Under the pieces are notes generated by a model. It had not been told where the DNA came from and did no database searches. It saw only the letters and a program-made list of their open reading frames with translations. From Lanius collurio (Eukaryota; Chordata; Aves; Passeriformes; Laniidae), in the NCBI GenBank assembly GCA_020086605.1, contig JACBWW010000015.1, positions 13,442,390-13,506,389 on the forward strand: DNA of 64,000 bases, written 5' to 3'. Below, piece by piece: positions 1 to 13,200 of this stretch. Every line of letters begins with the position of its first letter. Position 1 is the stretch's first letter. Both the position numbers and the translations under genes were made by a program.

Positions 1-1739
1 TTTCTCATCACTTTTTCTCATGAAATTAATCAACAGGTCACAAAGCTTCAGAATTCATGACTAAATTCAAGTCCAAGTGTAAATATGGTTTCTCATTTAA
101 ATCACAAACTCAACAGAACTTTTTATACTGACTTATTTTAGATTCTGAATGAAGTTTCAGCACTGCAAGAAAAAACACTGACAATTATGAGTGCTACCAA
201 CTGATCTAAGGCTATTTGGAAAAGCATAGAACACCATATAAGCTATTTGTGATAGAGAAATACTCAAGAATACTGATATAGGAACTTCTGCTGCAATACC
301 TGTGTACATGGGCTTGAAAATAAACCTGAGCAAACAGATGCCACAGTACCAGTCTTGTCTACCTGGTGAGACATAGTACACAGTAAAGCTACTAAGAAAC
401 TGATCCACTTTGCTGAGAATATGCTTTTAAAGGGTCTGTGATCTTTGTCAGTGTGTTTGAAAAATGTGTCAAGTCTCATCAGCAAAGAGTTCCCTCTGTC
501 CCATATGAAAAGGTCACACTGTCAAATTTCATCAGTATGTACACAGTGTCTCCTTGAAAAATGTCCAACAGAATTTGTCAGAATTGCTACCAAAAAATTC
601 CTCTATGGAAGACATGTTCTTGCACTTAAGTTTACTATATTCACGTACCTACAGAAAAAGACCATTTACCTTTCAAGTGTTACACTGGATAACCCACACT
701 GAAATCTTAGCTGCATAACTAAAATACATCAATTTTCATCCAAAGACCAGAGGGAAGTAAAGCGCTTGCAAAATATAAACAAGCACACCAACTTGATTCA
801 GGGCTGATTCGGGGCTCCCTAACACCATTCTGTTTTTCTTGCAGTGGATAACTCCTCTTTCCCCACTTCATTCACTAATATACTCCACACCTCCAGCACA
901 GCTAAAGGAACTTGCACACTTCTGAGCTGCTGAACTGTATTTCGCAAGGAGGCCCATCCCAGGGCACCATGGGTTTTGGCCAGTTGTGGATTGCAATCTG
1001 CTGTCACCTCGCATGTCGCAGCGAAGAGTCTGGAAGGTATCACAAGAAGGTCTCTGTAACCACAACTCAAGGCATGTTCAACTTTACCTATGCCATTTCT
1101 GAGGCATTTGTTGCCTGTTTTTAAGGTTTCTAGTATTAAGCTTTTACAACCTTCCCAGGAAGTCTAATTCTTTGTTTGATTATTGCTATCATTAGTTTTT
1201 CACTTAACTTTTTCTGGCTCTACAATTTAAAGGCTATTACTTTTTGCCATCTTCTCCACGAACCTGACTAACAGGCTATTCCTTTTCTTTCCTTGAAGAG
1301 ATACAGATATGAAAAACCCACCAGGAACAATCTTCTTTTGAGCCCTATTCTTGTAAAGTTTTTTATGTCTCTTAGAATGTGATTGCTCAATGTCCTTTTG
1401 CTCTACTCTGAACACTTAGTTATATGAATATATGAATGCTCTGAAATAAATGGGGTATATCCAGGTAGGATATCCAACACTGACACTGTGTTACAGATGA
1501 AGCCATGCTAAAGCCTTTAGTGCCACTCTTTCTGCCTTGAGCAAAAAGATTATTTCATACATCTCATTGTTGGTTATACTTCTGCTTTGTATCTTAGCAT
1601 GGGGATTTTTCTTCGCACAACAAACATTCTTATACTCAACCTGTGAACTACTGTAACTCTGACATCTTTTTTCAAATCCTCCCCACTTAACCAGCTGCCT
1701 CAGATCATTTGTGTAGCACAATATCCTTGAATACAGTTA

Positions 1740-2350
1740 ACACCCTTGCACTTGCTACTACTGCATGTTATCCAGTGTCCATTTTAGACTATCTTTGCAA
1801 TTTGTCATGATCATTTTGAAATCCCACTTTGTCCTTTTTCCATGCAGTCTCTCCTAGTTTCATCATCTGCAAATAAACAAAAGAATGTTTTCTATTGTAT
1901 TGTCCAGCTCATTAATATACTCACTGAGCAGATGCACATACATGACAGACCATATTACAGAGCTTCAACAATTCCACCTCCCTTTCTGATACTGAATTGC
2001 TCACAAATTATAAAGTACTTTGAGTTTCACACTACTGCTGTTTCATCAGGATTGTATTTCCCTACTTCCCTTAAAACAGTATCATGCAAAACTGAGTCAA
2101 AAAACCAAAGGCAAACTTCCCCCAATCTACAAAGGTCTCTTAGAGTGGCAGAGAGAAAACCTCTGTTGTTCTAGGTGTTTCCCAATTGGTTTTCTGTTCT
2201 GAATTTTTCTCTGATATCCTGCTCTTTTCAGTGAAACTAGTTCATATGATGTTAAAGTGAGAAGAAAAACCATTGGAAATACTATCAAATGTGCCAACAT
2301 TAGTCTTACACTCATACAACCTGCCTTGCAAAAACTGCAGTTAAATAACA
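1740..2350 (-). mobile_element. Old CR1/L2-like LINE ORF2 fragment (antisense to plus strand)
   Basis: The plus strand resembles the reverse complement of the reverse-transcriptase part of ancient CR1-type LINEs. The block order is familiar: TCATCTGCAAAT, a GTCCAGCTCATTAATATAC block, CTTCAACAATTCCACCT, a CATGCAAAACTGAGTCAAA block and CCCCAATCTAC. It is highly diverged with no intact reading frame. The family match is from recognition of pattern, so the edges are approximate. Confidence 0.5.
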
Positions 2351-2877
2351 CAGAACAAGGTATCTATATAAGGAATATATAGTCATAATCCAGATAAAGC
2401 CATAATGATGGTGATATACTATCCCCTAAAATATGCGAGATATCTTAACATATGAGATTGGCAATTCATTTTTTTTTAAACTAAGCCAGAGAAGACCTCA
2501 ATTTGACAGTCCTGCATGTTAGCACTAAAGACAAAGAACTAAAATCCACAATACCTTACCTGACCTAATTTTGCATGTGAAAGTCATTAAAAGATATAGA
2601 CCAGTCTGTTCCTTCATATTTCACCACAGCTTTATCAAAACAGTCTGAATCAGTGCTACCATACACAACTATCCCAGCAGGTCTAACACTGGCAGACAGA
2701 GGCAAAATACTCCACAAAAGCCTTTTTGTTTTATATATACATGGATCTATAGATCAGTTGGATTTGATGCTTTCATCAAGAGCTTTTAAACATTGTCGAA
2801 TGGATTGCTACAAATTCATTCCTTAAATCAAGGAGCATCATAAATGTAGCCATAAGTAGCTATTTTCCACATCACAA

Positions 2878-2925
2878 ATTTTATCAAGTGTCTACCATTT
2901 CTAAATGGTAGACACTTGATAAAAT
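2878..2925. repeat. Perfect 23-bp inverted repeat with 2-bp spacer
   Basis: The arms at 2878-2900 and 2903-2925 are exact reverse complements, separated only by CT. It lies inside MND1 intron 6. With so short a spacer it would extrude as a cruciform or fold as a hairpin in RNA. Confidence 0.95.
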
Positions 2926-5900
2926 AGCTCAATAGCTTTTGCCATAAGGATTTACTGGCTCAGACAATACAGCTATTCCACATATTTCACCCATGAGCCC
3001 CCCACTCTACATATTTTTTCCGTCATTCCAATATAAACAAATAAGAAATAAAACAAAGGAAAAGAATAGAACCATGTATTTTAAGTGTTCTCATTTGATT
3101 TCAAGAAAAGGTACCTTGCCTAACTGGCAAATTTATTTAAGTAGGGTGTTTGTTACATATGTTATCTAAAGATTTGGTCCTCCAACAGCCTCCTTTCTGT
3201 GTGTCCAAGACAAACCCCACTAACAAAACCATAGATTTTTGCTTAACTAGCTTAAATGCAGCTTCATTTTAAAGCAAGTTGGCTTAAGTTGACAATCCCT
3301 GAGAACAGTCTTTCTAGAAGTGACTGAGGTATCAAAACACAAGTATGCCTGTGTCCAAATATTTAGGACAGTTTTTCATTGCAGAGTAACCTCTTACCTG
3401 AAGACCAAACATGAAATTCTCTGAAATGCAGAGAATAAGGGCCTTTTGCTGAAAGCCAAATGACCCTTCTGGACTTAAGCTTTCCAGCTTCAGACAAAAT
3501 CTTCATATTTCACTTTAAGCTTTGTGCCTTAGGTATGTATGTACAAACACTTCTTAAGCTGCCCTGTTTGTCCTGGTGGCACTTCACTTATTATTATTCA
3601 CAACTGTTATACTCTCCTTTCTTTCCAGCTGCTCGCCCACTTACCTACCTACCCACAACCTCCTGTTGCTCCCTCATTCAGTTTTTTCACATCCATTTTC
3701 TAACAGTTCAACTCATTGCAGAGTTCATGAAAATGCTCTTATGAAAACTTGTCACCTGTTCCTAGTTGGTCAGAAGATCCCTGGTTGCCCTTCAGGGCAA
3801 CTATCACATAACAGACAGTTCTGTGAGGTACATGACAAATGACCACATGTATGAAAGTCTTGTGAAGAAGGCAGTGAAAGACTTCATCAGACAGATTTGC
3901 TGGATGAAAGGAGAGATTTCAAAGACCTCAGGAGAGTCCATCACAAGACACAGGCATCTCCACCATCAGCTCCTGACTTGATCTCACAACTTGCTTTTAT
4001 CACTGGTGAACTTCAGCACCAGAATGAAGGGCCAAGGTGAGAACTCTTAAATTTGCTTTTGTCAGGATAGGTCCTTAAACCACCACATTACAGCCTCAGG
4101 TAATCACAGCCAGAATCTGTTTAGCAAGTGTTTCCTTTGTCAAAGGACCAGCCTTTTAAATAACTGAAATGCAAACAAGCCTCCCATGATTTTCAAGATT
4201 AAAAAAAAAATAAAAGGACTGAAGATAAAGGAGCAGATACATTGCTTAAACTTGCAATTCCATCTCATGTCCTATGATTACCAAAGGTATACATTTGTAA
4301 CTCCACTCATCAAGTACCCTGTTCCTTTTCTCAACTTTACTTAACAGGTAAGATTTTACTGTTACTACATGTAACTGTGTTTACATACAAGTACATTTAT
4401 TATTCCTCACTCTTCCTAGAAATAAAGTTACATTTAGTTTTTGCAAGTTTGATTTATCTTTTAATGTAGTTTTTGAATGGGTAATTTAATTTGTCAACCT
4501 TCCAAATGGAAGACAAGCCATTCTAAGAACAGTATGGGGTACAGGGGAAACAAAACAAAATTCTTAGCTTGATGCTGCAATTAGTTGAGAATTAATAGAG
4601 TAAATGCGTCCTTTCATTCCTGGTGCATATCTATATATATTCCAGTACTCCATGATGAAGGAGGAAAAAAAAGGGTGAGTGTGTGAGCTGTGTAGTTTTG
4701 TTTTGATTAGTAGCAGATAGCCTGCAAGTTACACACATGAACATCCATTGTCTATTTCCTGCCATATCCTCATCCAGATCCTCAGGAGATGAATTCATTA
4801 AATATACAATACTCTGTAAGATGAGACTAAGTAAAAAAAGGAGTGCTTGCTTTTAAAACTGTTATTTTTTCTATGTACTTTTAAGCAAGTGTCTGGTTCA
4901 CTCCAAAGAAAGCTTAGTTTAACCCACTAAGACTAACATAAGTGAGTCTAACATCAGCAGAATGACTAATTTCTAACTGCAGACCTTTGTTAATGGCATT
5001 GCTGCACAAACTGTAAAAAGCACAGCTTGCCTCTCAGATGCAAGGTGCATATTTCATGGTCAGTAGCTAGGAAACATCCTCCTAATTGCAAACTGAACGT
5101 ACAACATCTAGAGGTGATTAAAAAACATTTTCTCTATAGGGTTCATCTGTACACTATTGATTTTGGTGGCACCTAAACCAGGCTTAAAATTATTTGTAGA
5201 CATTGACTTTCCCAAGTGAAACATTACATTTTTAAAAATAGATACTTAATAGTTCATTAACTGATATTGCTGACAAAACTTTTTAGTTTAAACCACTTTT
5301 CTGATACAATTTCTGAACAACAATCTTTGCCACAAAATATAAAAGACAATCCATTAAGCCCTTTTGTAAATCACTGGCATTCTGATGCATTTCGAGTAAA
5401 ACTGATGCAACTCCTTTTAAAGTCTCTCCATCAGCCAGGATATTCCAATCTTCATTTCATTTCTTCACCACTGTTTCCCTTCTGGGAACAGGGACTATTC
5501 CCAGCATTAGTAAGAATCCCCCAAAGAATCTAACACTCAGTACTTAAGTTTTTGTTACATGAAGTACACCTGCATATGTAACATATTTTCAAATTGATGT
5601 GAACTAAGAAAATAGCTGGGTGTATCAACAAAAAAAACACCCCCAAAAAAACAATCCCCAAACTATGCACCCCACAAAATCCAGCAACTAAATCAACATT
5701 ACTTTTTCAGCATTCACCCTTCAGATATTAAGATGAATGAAAAAAATTAACAATAATGAACTATTTTCTCATATTGTCTGTATACCCTGACAATTCCGCA
5801 CAACAGTTTGTTAAGCTGAAATTTTCAGTGTTTAGAGACATTAAAATTAGAAATTTTTGAAGCACCTACAATGAAAAAAGATGTTTTCAAGTACGTATTA

Positions 5901-7689
5901 CATATAGCACAGCATTTTCACTGTATTCAGCAAAGTCTGGATGCTTTACCAAGATTTATTTTCACAGAATGATGTAAGTATTAGTTTTAGAAAATAATTC
6001 AACCCTGAACTGGACTGGTAGTGATGCCTCTGAGATCACACATTCAGAGAGTCCAAAGGATAACTGTGTGGATATTTGTGGTTTGAAATTATGTCCATTT
6101 TAACCACTTGCCTCTCTTCTAAAAGATAAACAGAGAGAGCTAAAGTAAAAAGGTTGACACCGAAATTGCTACATGTGTTGTATCTGGCAGTTTGCTTATT
6201 TCTGAGAAAACAATTTGCCTAGACATGTTCAGATCAGTGTTTTAAAGGTAAAAGCCTAAGACTTACAAGTTATCAGTAACCAGACATTCTAAAAACATGC
6301 TACATAAAAAAGGAATGCTGACAGGCAAGATCCCAGGCCCCATAAATATTAGCAATCATACCACACAGAAGTCATTTCAGTCAGTATGTAACTCTTTCTG
6401 AGAGCTGCCCTATCCAAAGGCACACAGTAACAAAGCACAGCTATTGTGGAAAAAAAAAAAAGAAAGCAAAGGCCCAACAATGTTTTAATAAAGCATAAAC
6501 CAACATTCCTCCTATTGCAGTGAAAGAACAAGAAGTTTGAAATTCTAGAAATGTTTATTTTACAGTGAGCACTGAAAATGTTTAGCTGTTTCAAATTACA
6601 AGTCAACCATCAACTCAGAGTTTATACACTCATGTTGCCAAGCAAACTTTTCTATAAAATTAATTATGAGAAAAATTTTATTAGCTTCCTAACACCTCTC
6701 TCTGGTGGGGAGAAAAAATTAAACTTATGCAGCACGTTAATCTTGATGTTAGGTGGAGCTTTTTCTGTGGACTTTATGAAAGTCTGCGTAAATTATGAAC
6801 TATTGTAAGCTTGCATTCTCCATGGCTTTGTCCTCTACCACAGCATTTAGAGACTCCAGCAGCATCACACGTATCCAGCTTTGCATACATGCATGCTATG
6901 TCACATAAGAGATGAATCTCTCTACAATGGCTGCTCTCCCATGAGAATATATTCCAGCCTACACAGACATGCCTCAAAGCTGAGAAACAATGATCCTGTC
7001 CTGCACCATCTGAAGCAGGACCACAAGTTTAATAGAAAAGTATAAAATCCCACTATTTGTTTGAGTTTTTTTACTGCAGATGACTCTTCTCAGTTTTACT
7101 GCCTTTGAGAAAATTTATTACTCAATCCTAACTCACAGAAGGTGTCCTAAACAACATTACCAAGTGGCAAAGACCAGCTTCTGAACTGCAAAGGTCATTA
7201 GAAATAAAGTCACATATTTTTACAATACCATACCTGTAAAATGGAATTATCTGAATACATCCACAAGACTAGACTATTACGTAGCTTCCTCTAGTGGCCA
7301 GTCCCTAAATCTTGCTGCTTCTGCTATTTACTCTAGTTACTTGTTACATGCAAATTCTGTGTTCAAATTCTGTAAATTTGAGAAGGCATTAAAATTTATA
7401 CTGCAATGTACTTCTAATACAAAAGCCAAGGAAACTAAGCCAAAACATAGAGCAAAACATTTGTTAGTGACACTAAAAGGACAAACAGTGAAGTCAGCAA
7501 AAATTAGAGTTATTATTTTAGTTTTCCCATTTGGTCCCTTGTGAATATGCATTATAATATATTTAGTTACATGGTCAAGCTTGACTTTCCCACCACGAGA
7601 TCCAGGAAGCAAAGACAGATGTTCAGTTTTTAGCTGAGTCTTCAGATATTTGCTAGGAATCATTCAAACATTTGTTTTGACCCTGAAAA

Positions 7690-7722
7690 TGATATATATG
7701 TGTGTTTGTGTGTGTGTGTGCA
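7690..7722. repeat. Short AT/GT microsatellite
   Basis: A run of alternating purine-pyrimidine dinucleotides, ATATAT then interrupted GTGTGT, in MND1 intron 6. Confidence 0.7.
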
Positions 7723-10099
7723 CATTTTAATGAGGCTTACTGCTGTGCAAGTGGTTTGTTTCTGCAAAACTCTGCTGAAGGAGAGGACAACTAAGAAGAT
7801 ACAACAAAGCATTCACCAAATTTGAAGGCCACTGAAAACAGATGACAATTTGATACAGACCTAAAATAGCACAAGAACCAAAGCAGCTCTATGTGATACG
7901 GGATAAGAAATTAACAGAGCATCAGAAAGATTTCCTTACAGGTTGAAGTCATTAAGGAAGAAGAGGGAAAACCCAAAGGTAGAAAGTGAAAACTGCCTGT
8001 TAACAAAATATATTTTACTGAACAATTCAACTTTAAAAAAGAGTGTGATTACATAACATAACAGCCATCTCTGACTCTAAAATAAGGTAGTTAAAAATCT
8101 GCTGAGGTGATTTAGCTGAAAATAATTTCAAGGGTTATGTTGTCTAAATTGTACAGAAGTAGAAAATTGTATCACCCACGCACAGTTTGAAAATCTGTGA
8201 ATGAGAAACTTTTATTATAGGGTTTTTTTTCTGTGAAACAGCAGCAGGAGCTTTTATGTCCAGCGAATGCATTCCATTGCCTGAGATGCTTTACTGCCAT
8301 CTTACACTAAAACCCGTAACTTCCTGCATCTTGTTTTGCCTTTGCACTTTTCTGCACTCTGAAACTAAGAGAAATGCCCCCCACATTTTTTTTTCCCCCC
8401 ATTCCCTCTTTTCCATAAAGCCTGTCAACTTCCATTCAGTTTTGACAAAGACATTAACTCCCCAAAACTGACATTGCCATTTATTCACTCATACACTGCC
8501 AGCAACAATGCACACTGCTAGTGCAACAATGATGGACAAAACATATAACGAAGCAGAAACTTTTTAAATTAAGTTCAAGGAAAAATTAATTTTGAAACAC
8601 TACTGCATATTCCGCTGGGAATCCTACAGGTTGCTAAACAGTGCTACCCTCACCAAGTCCCTTAAATGCTTGTCACTCCATGACAGAAATTCACACAGAG
8701 CTTCCACACACTTGGACAAAAAAAACCCAAACCCACAACATACAGACAAAAGACAAGGGCATGACTGAAGTAACTATTATATTTCCTTCTCTTTCTCTCT
8801 TTTTGGGATCCTAGTCTCTGTGTTGCTTGCTAATGCAGCTTGCCCTAGCATTCCAGCTGTGATTTGCTCCCTCGTGCCATATTCAGGAACGTGCTCATCA
8901 TGACTATTTCAAAAGAGGCTCTCGAACCATTCAGTGCAATGCTTGCTGTAGGGGTACCTCAGCAGTTAAAATACCTGACACTACACATCTCTCTGTTGTT
9001 GGCATCTGCCTAAGCTCACTCATTTTTACAGCTGGATTCAGCTGGAATGTGTCTTCTCCTCAGGAGAGCAGGCAGCAAGGGATTTACAGCACAGTAACTA
9101 ACCTCAGGTCTCAAGTTTGCTTATTCCCTGGCATACCATTACATCCTTGGGGAAAGATAACACAGCTGACAAAAAATGTCACAGCCCCTTAAAATAAATA
9201 ATATCTGCCCAAATTTGGTGAGTGCTGCCAACACTGTTTATGTTCCTGGCTTTCTCTCAGAACAGTTCTAAAGCTGTGGACTTTGTTAGTAGAATAAGGA
9301 AAGAGAAAAATTTAGCCACATCTCTTTTCAGAAAAAGTTCTGTGCCTGTTTCTCATCACTCTGCAACAGCATTTTGGCATTACAGCAAACTGAATGTGCA
9401 GTGGTGTTTGGGTAGCAATGTAAGAGCCTAATACATAAAACATGAAAGCTCAGTAGAGAAAATTCAATAAAATTTTATGCATGCTTTTCATTTTTCATGC
9501 TAAGGATCAGAATATTAAGTACATTTCAGTGCTAAATTCTGTATTACAGTCACTCATTCCTTTACATTAGAATTAGAAACTCCAACTGAAAGCCAGCATG
9601 TCAGAGACAGTACAGTCAGTCAAGAGTGTGATAACATGCTTTCGTGTAAGTAACAATTAAGTGTCTCTAATAAAATGCTTATGTTTTAAATAGGCAAGAC
9701 AAAGTAAGTAGAAAGATAGCTGTCTTAACTGTATGGAATTGAAGGTAAACAGGAGCCAGAGACTCCTCTTCCTACACACATTCTAGGATTCAGCACAAGT
9801 TATAGAATTAATGTGGTTCTGGAAAGGATGATCCTGATGTTAATTCTAAAGCATCAGAGTATTTTAATTATCAGATTGTTTCTTAACTGCTCAGGTGCTG
9901 GTCGAGTAAATATCAATAAACCTCTTCATATGCAATAGAACAGAACAAGAAAATAAATGGTCAGTGTACCTGTTTTGTATGGCTCAGCTTTAAAAAGAAA
10001 AGCAGGTATTCTTTGACTGACCTCTAAAGACCAGATTTTAAGCTAAAGAAGTGCAGGCCTTTTCAGGCAAAAGATCACTTTAAACAATACAGAACTTAC

Positions 10100-10214
10100 G
10101 CATCTCTTCAACCACGTCTGGATCACATTCCCTGTATTTGTCTATTTCTGTCTTTAGCTGCTCTTTTCTCTGCCGAAGAGTAGCAAGTTCTTCCAGCAGA
10201 GCTGCACGTTCTGC
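10100..10214 (-). CDS. MND1: MND1 exon 6 (last MND1 exon in the window)
   Basis: This 115-base exon begins [17 protein letters not shown] and ends with [12 protein letters not shown] plus the first base (C) of a split codon, probably Arg. The acceptor is CCCTCAG and the donor GTAAGTTC. It continues the coiled coil; the CDPxVVEE motif is typical of MND1. The next exon is not visible to the left and should lie outside the window. Confidence 0.95.
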
Positions 10215-13200
10215 CTGAGGGTTCAAAGGATGTTGGGAGACACAAAAAAAATACAAAGATGAAAAATAGTAATTATCACACAAAGTTTTTTTAAAAGTAA
10301 AAACATGTAAATTTAAAAGCTGCTTTCACTACTGCTTTCTGTCTATGACCCACTTGAGCATTTTACTTTACTACACAGAATTCTCAGTGACACTAAATGA
10401 TACCAAATACAAACTGGAAGGAAAAAAAAATTAAGGCCAAAATGGATCAACTAAAGAAGAATTTTCTACATCCTATAAACTCAACATGGTTTAACGAACT
10501 CCAAAGAGATCTCTTAATTACTGGGCTTAAAGGTTAAGCAGCATTTAGGAATGCTAGTCTCATAATTAAAGATGGCATTACAGAAAAACCTACCATCCAC
10601 CCTTCCACAAACTGAGATGCTATGTATGAACACTCTCTGAATTTGTCTTCTTTCTTTTTCCACACAATTTAAGAGCAATGGTCTCAAAAATAAATTCAGA
10701 TATTTATGACATGGTAGTCTTCGCTGCGACTGTACACAATATTGACCTCAAAAATTCTATCAATCAATAACATCTGCAGACACTGACTCAACATGAGCCA
10801 ACACAGCCAACTCAGCACATACTTCTAATTCAGTCTGTAGTTACATTGGCACTGACTGATATCAAATAACTCAGGCCAGGGTAGCCTAGAAGAGCCACAC
10901 AGCATGAGTTTGTAAATGATCAGGATTTTACCAATAGCAATCTCCATGGTAACCCAGCAGTCTGAGGTGTTTGTGGATTTGGGGTTTTGTTTATGGCTGT
11001 TGGTACTTCTTCCCCACCACCCCGCAAAACTTCCATATTCCCACTGCTTTTGCCAACACTTTGGGTTCAGCATGCTCTGAAAAGGCAGAATGGAAATCAA
11101 AATTGTTTCCAGATGCTGAGGTATGGAGGTGAGATGCTGCAATCTAGATTTTTTAGGACTTCCTCCTGATATATAATCAGGAACCAAAATGTTGGGAACA
11201 CCAGCCAGAACAGGATTTCCAGACCAATCGCTTTCTGAATGGCAGGCCACATGCTGGAGAAGCCCAAGGCTGAAACAGTTTGTTAGGAAACACAACAAGC
11301 ACAACTGTGTGAGAAACTTGCCTGTGATTCCTGATTACAGTCCATTGCGAATGAATGAATAAAGAATCCCCATTAAAGATACTGGCAAAAAAGCAGTTTT
11401 TAATTGAATTTGTGTAACTGCAACTTTAACAGACTTTGATGGAAAGGTTCACTTTATTCCTTACTAGATAAATGAAACATGCATAGGAAAAACCTAGTGT
11501 TTCTACAAAACAGTTGGGATTCAATGATTTAGCACTTTCTTGCAAAATTCAATTCCTCCTGAAAGCTTCTGGCTGTCCTTGTTTTATTGGAGGTTTAAAT
11601 CACTTTAGACTGAGCATCTCAATGCAAGTCAGCAACTTAGAATACCATATGAAGCATTTCTAACCAGTATGTCCATTATGATAAAGGTGAAGCCTAGATA
11701 TTTTTTGCAGTGTTAACAGCTTCAGCATGCCAAGAGCACTGGGCTTACACAACAGCTCAAAACAGTAATTTAGGCATCTATATTACAAATATGTTGAAAA
11801 AAGCCCAAATCAACATTAAAGTTTGTAGTTGCTAGATTTGGCAGTTGAGCAACTTTGGTACTCACCTCTGGGTAGTTCAAATTTTAAGACAGATTTAAAT
11901 CTAAAAATACTTGGAAGTACTACATTAGTATTTACAAGAAGTACATACATGCAGCGCTATTTCCTTGTAGGGTTACCTCCCCTCAAAGCAACTTACAGTA
12001 TCTTCACGTCCAATTTTTGATTTCTCAATGCTTTTTTGTAAAGCCTCTTTTTTCTGACTGCTTTCAGCAAACTGATAGAGAAAACAAAGAACAAAATCAA
12101 ACTTCTTCAGTAAGATATTAAACATAGCTATAAAAAGTGCATACATGTTAATGTATTTAAGTACATTATCTTTCTAAAATAGATGCATTACTTACATAAT
12201 AAAAATATACACAAAATAAATACAAAAGTGCCCAAATATAAATTTGGGGTTCTGAACCACAGAGAATAATTACAGGAAGCAATTTCAAGTCTAAGAAATT
12301 TTCACTCCCATAGCACATAATGTTGGTATATACTGGATGTTAAGCATGGGACTAAAATCCTATTTCATACCATAATCTGGCATCTTTATGCAAAAGACAC
12401 CATAACATGGAGGCTTTGGATTTGATGATTTCCTTTGGTCCTTTTCCAGCTGTCCCTATTCAACGGAAGCAGTGACAAAAGCTGTAGCAGGTCCACCTGC
12501 TCAGCTGCAATACCAGTGTTCCTAAAGTCTGGTATGCCACTGGCACAGCCCCAATCCTTTTTACATGCTGATGAATTGAAGCCTCTGTTCAAAGGCATGT
12601 AAAGCTGTGGCCCTCTTTTACTGTGTGGCCCTTGCACTGCTAGACCTCACAAAGCTCCCTTCCTTCAGGCCTGAGGAACAGGAATCTCACAGGGCTGGTG
12701 TGAATACTTCTTCCATTTTCCTGTTACTTCAGGAGAAATAATTTGCCGAGAGAGATCTCTCTCCATTAACCGGCCAGCCATCTTGAACCAGGCCTTTCCA
12801 GTTCAGCTGGCAGTTTTCCAGAGATACTTTGGAAACTCTTAAGCTGAGCAGGAGTGTGACTCAACCCTCAAGGACACCATCTTCAGCATCAGACAAACCA
12901 CCTCGAAACATTAAATGAGATGAATGAGAAGGAAGAAAAAGATGTTAATAAAATATAGTTTGAAAACCTTTTACTGCTTTGAAATCAATACAAAAGAAAA
13001 AAAAAAGAAAAAATAAAAACAACAGCATGCTTTCTAAGTACCCTCTGTTTTAGTTTTAAAATGCTCTGAGCACCAATCAGTGTATCAGACTGACTGTGAA
13101 AAGAACAGCTGTCAAGAGGTCAGGTTTTACTCTGCCCTACCCTAAAATCCCCCACACGAAGCCTCCACTTCTACATTCCCTTTCTTACTGAGAATCCCAC

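Larger units (their letters stand above)
1..10099 (-). other. MND1: MND1 intron 6 (partial)
   Basis: AT-rich intronic DNA between exon 6 and an exon beyond the left edge. It holds an old CR1-like LINE fragment (about 1740-2350), a perfect palindrome (2878-2925), a short GT repeat near 7700-7722 and homopolymer runs. Frames matching the missing MND1 C terminus were looked for and not found. No other gene is apparent. Confidence 0.7.
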
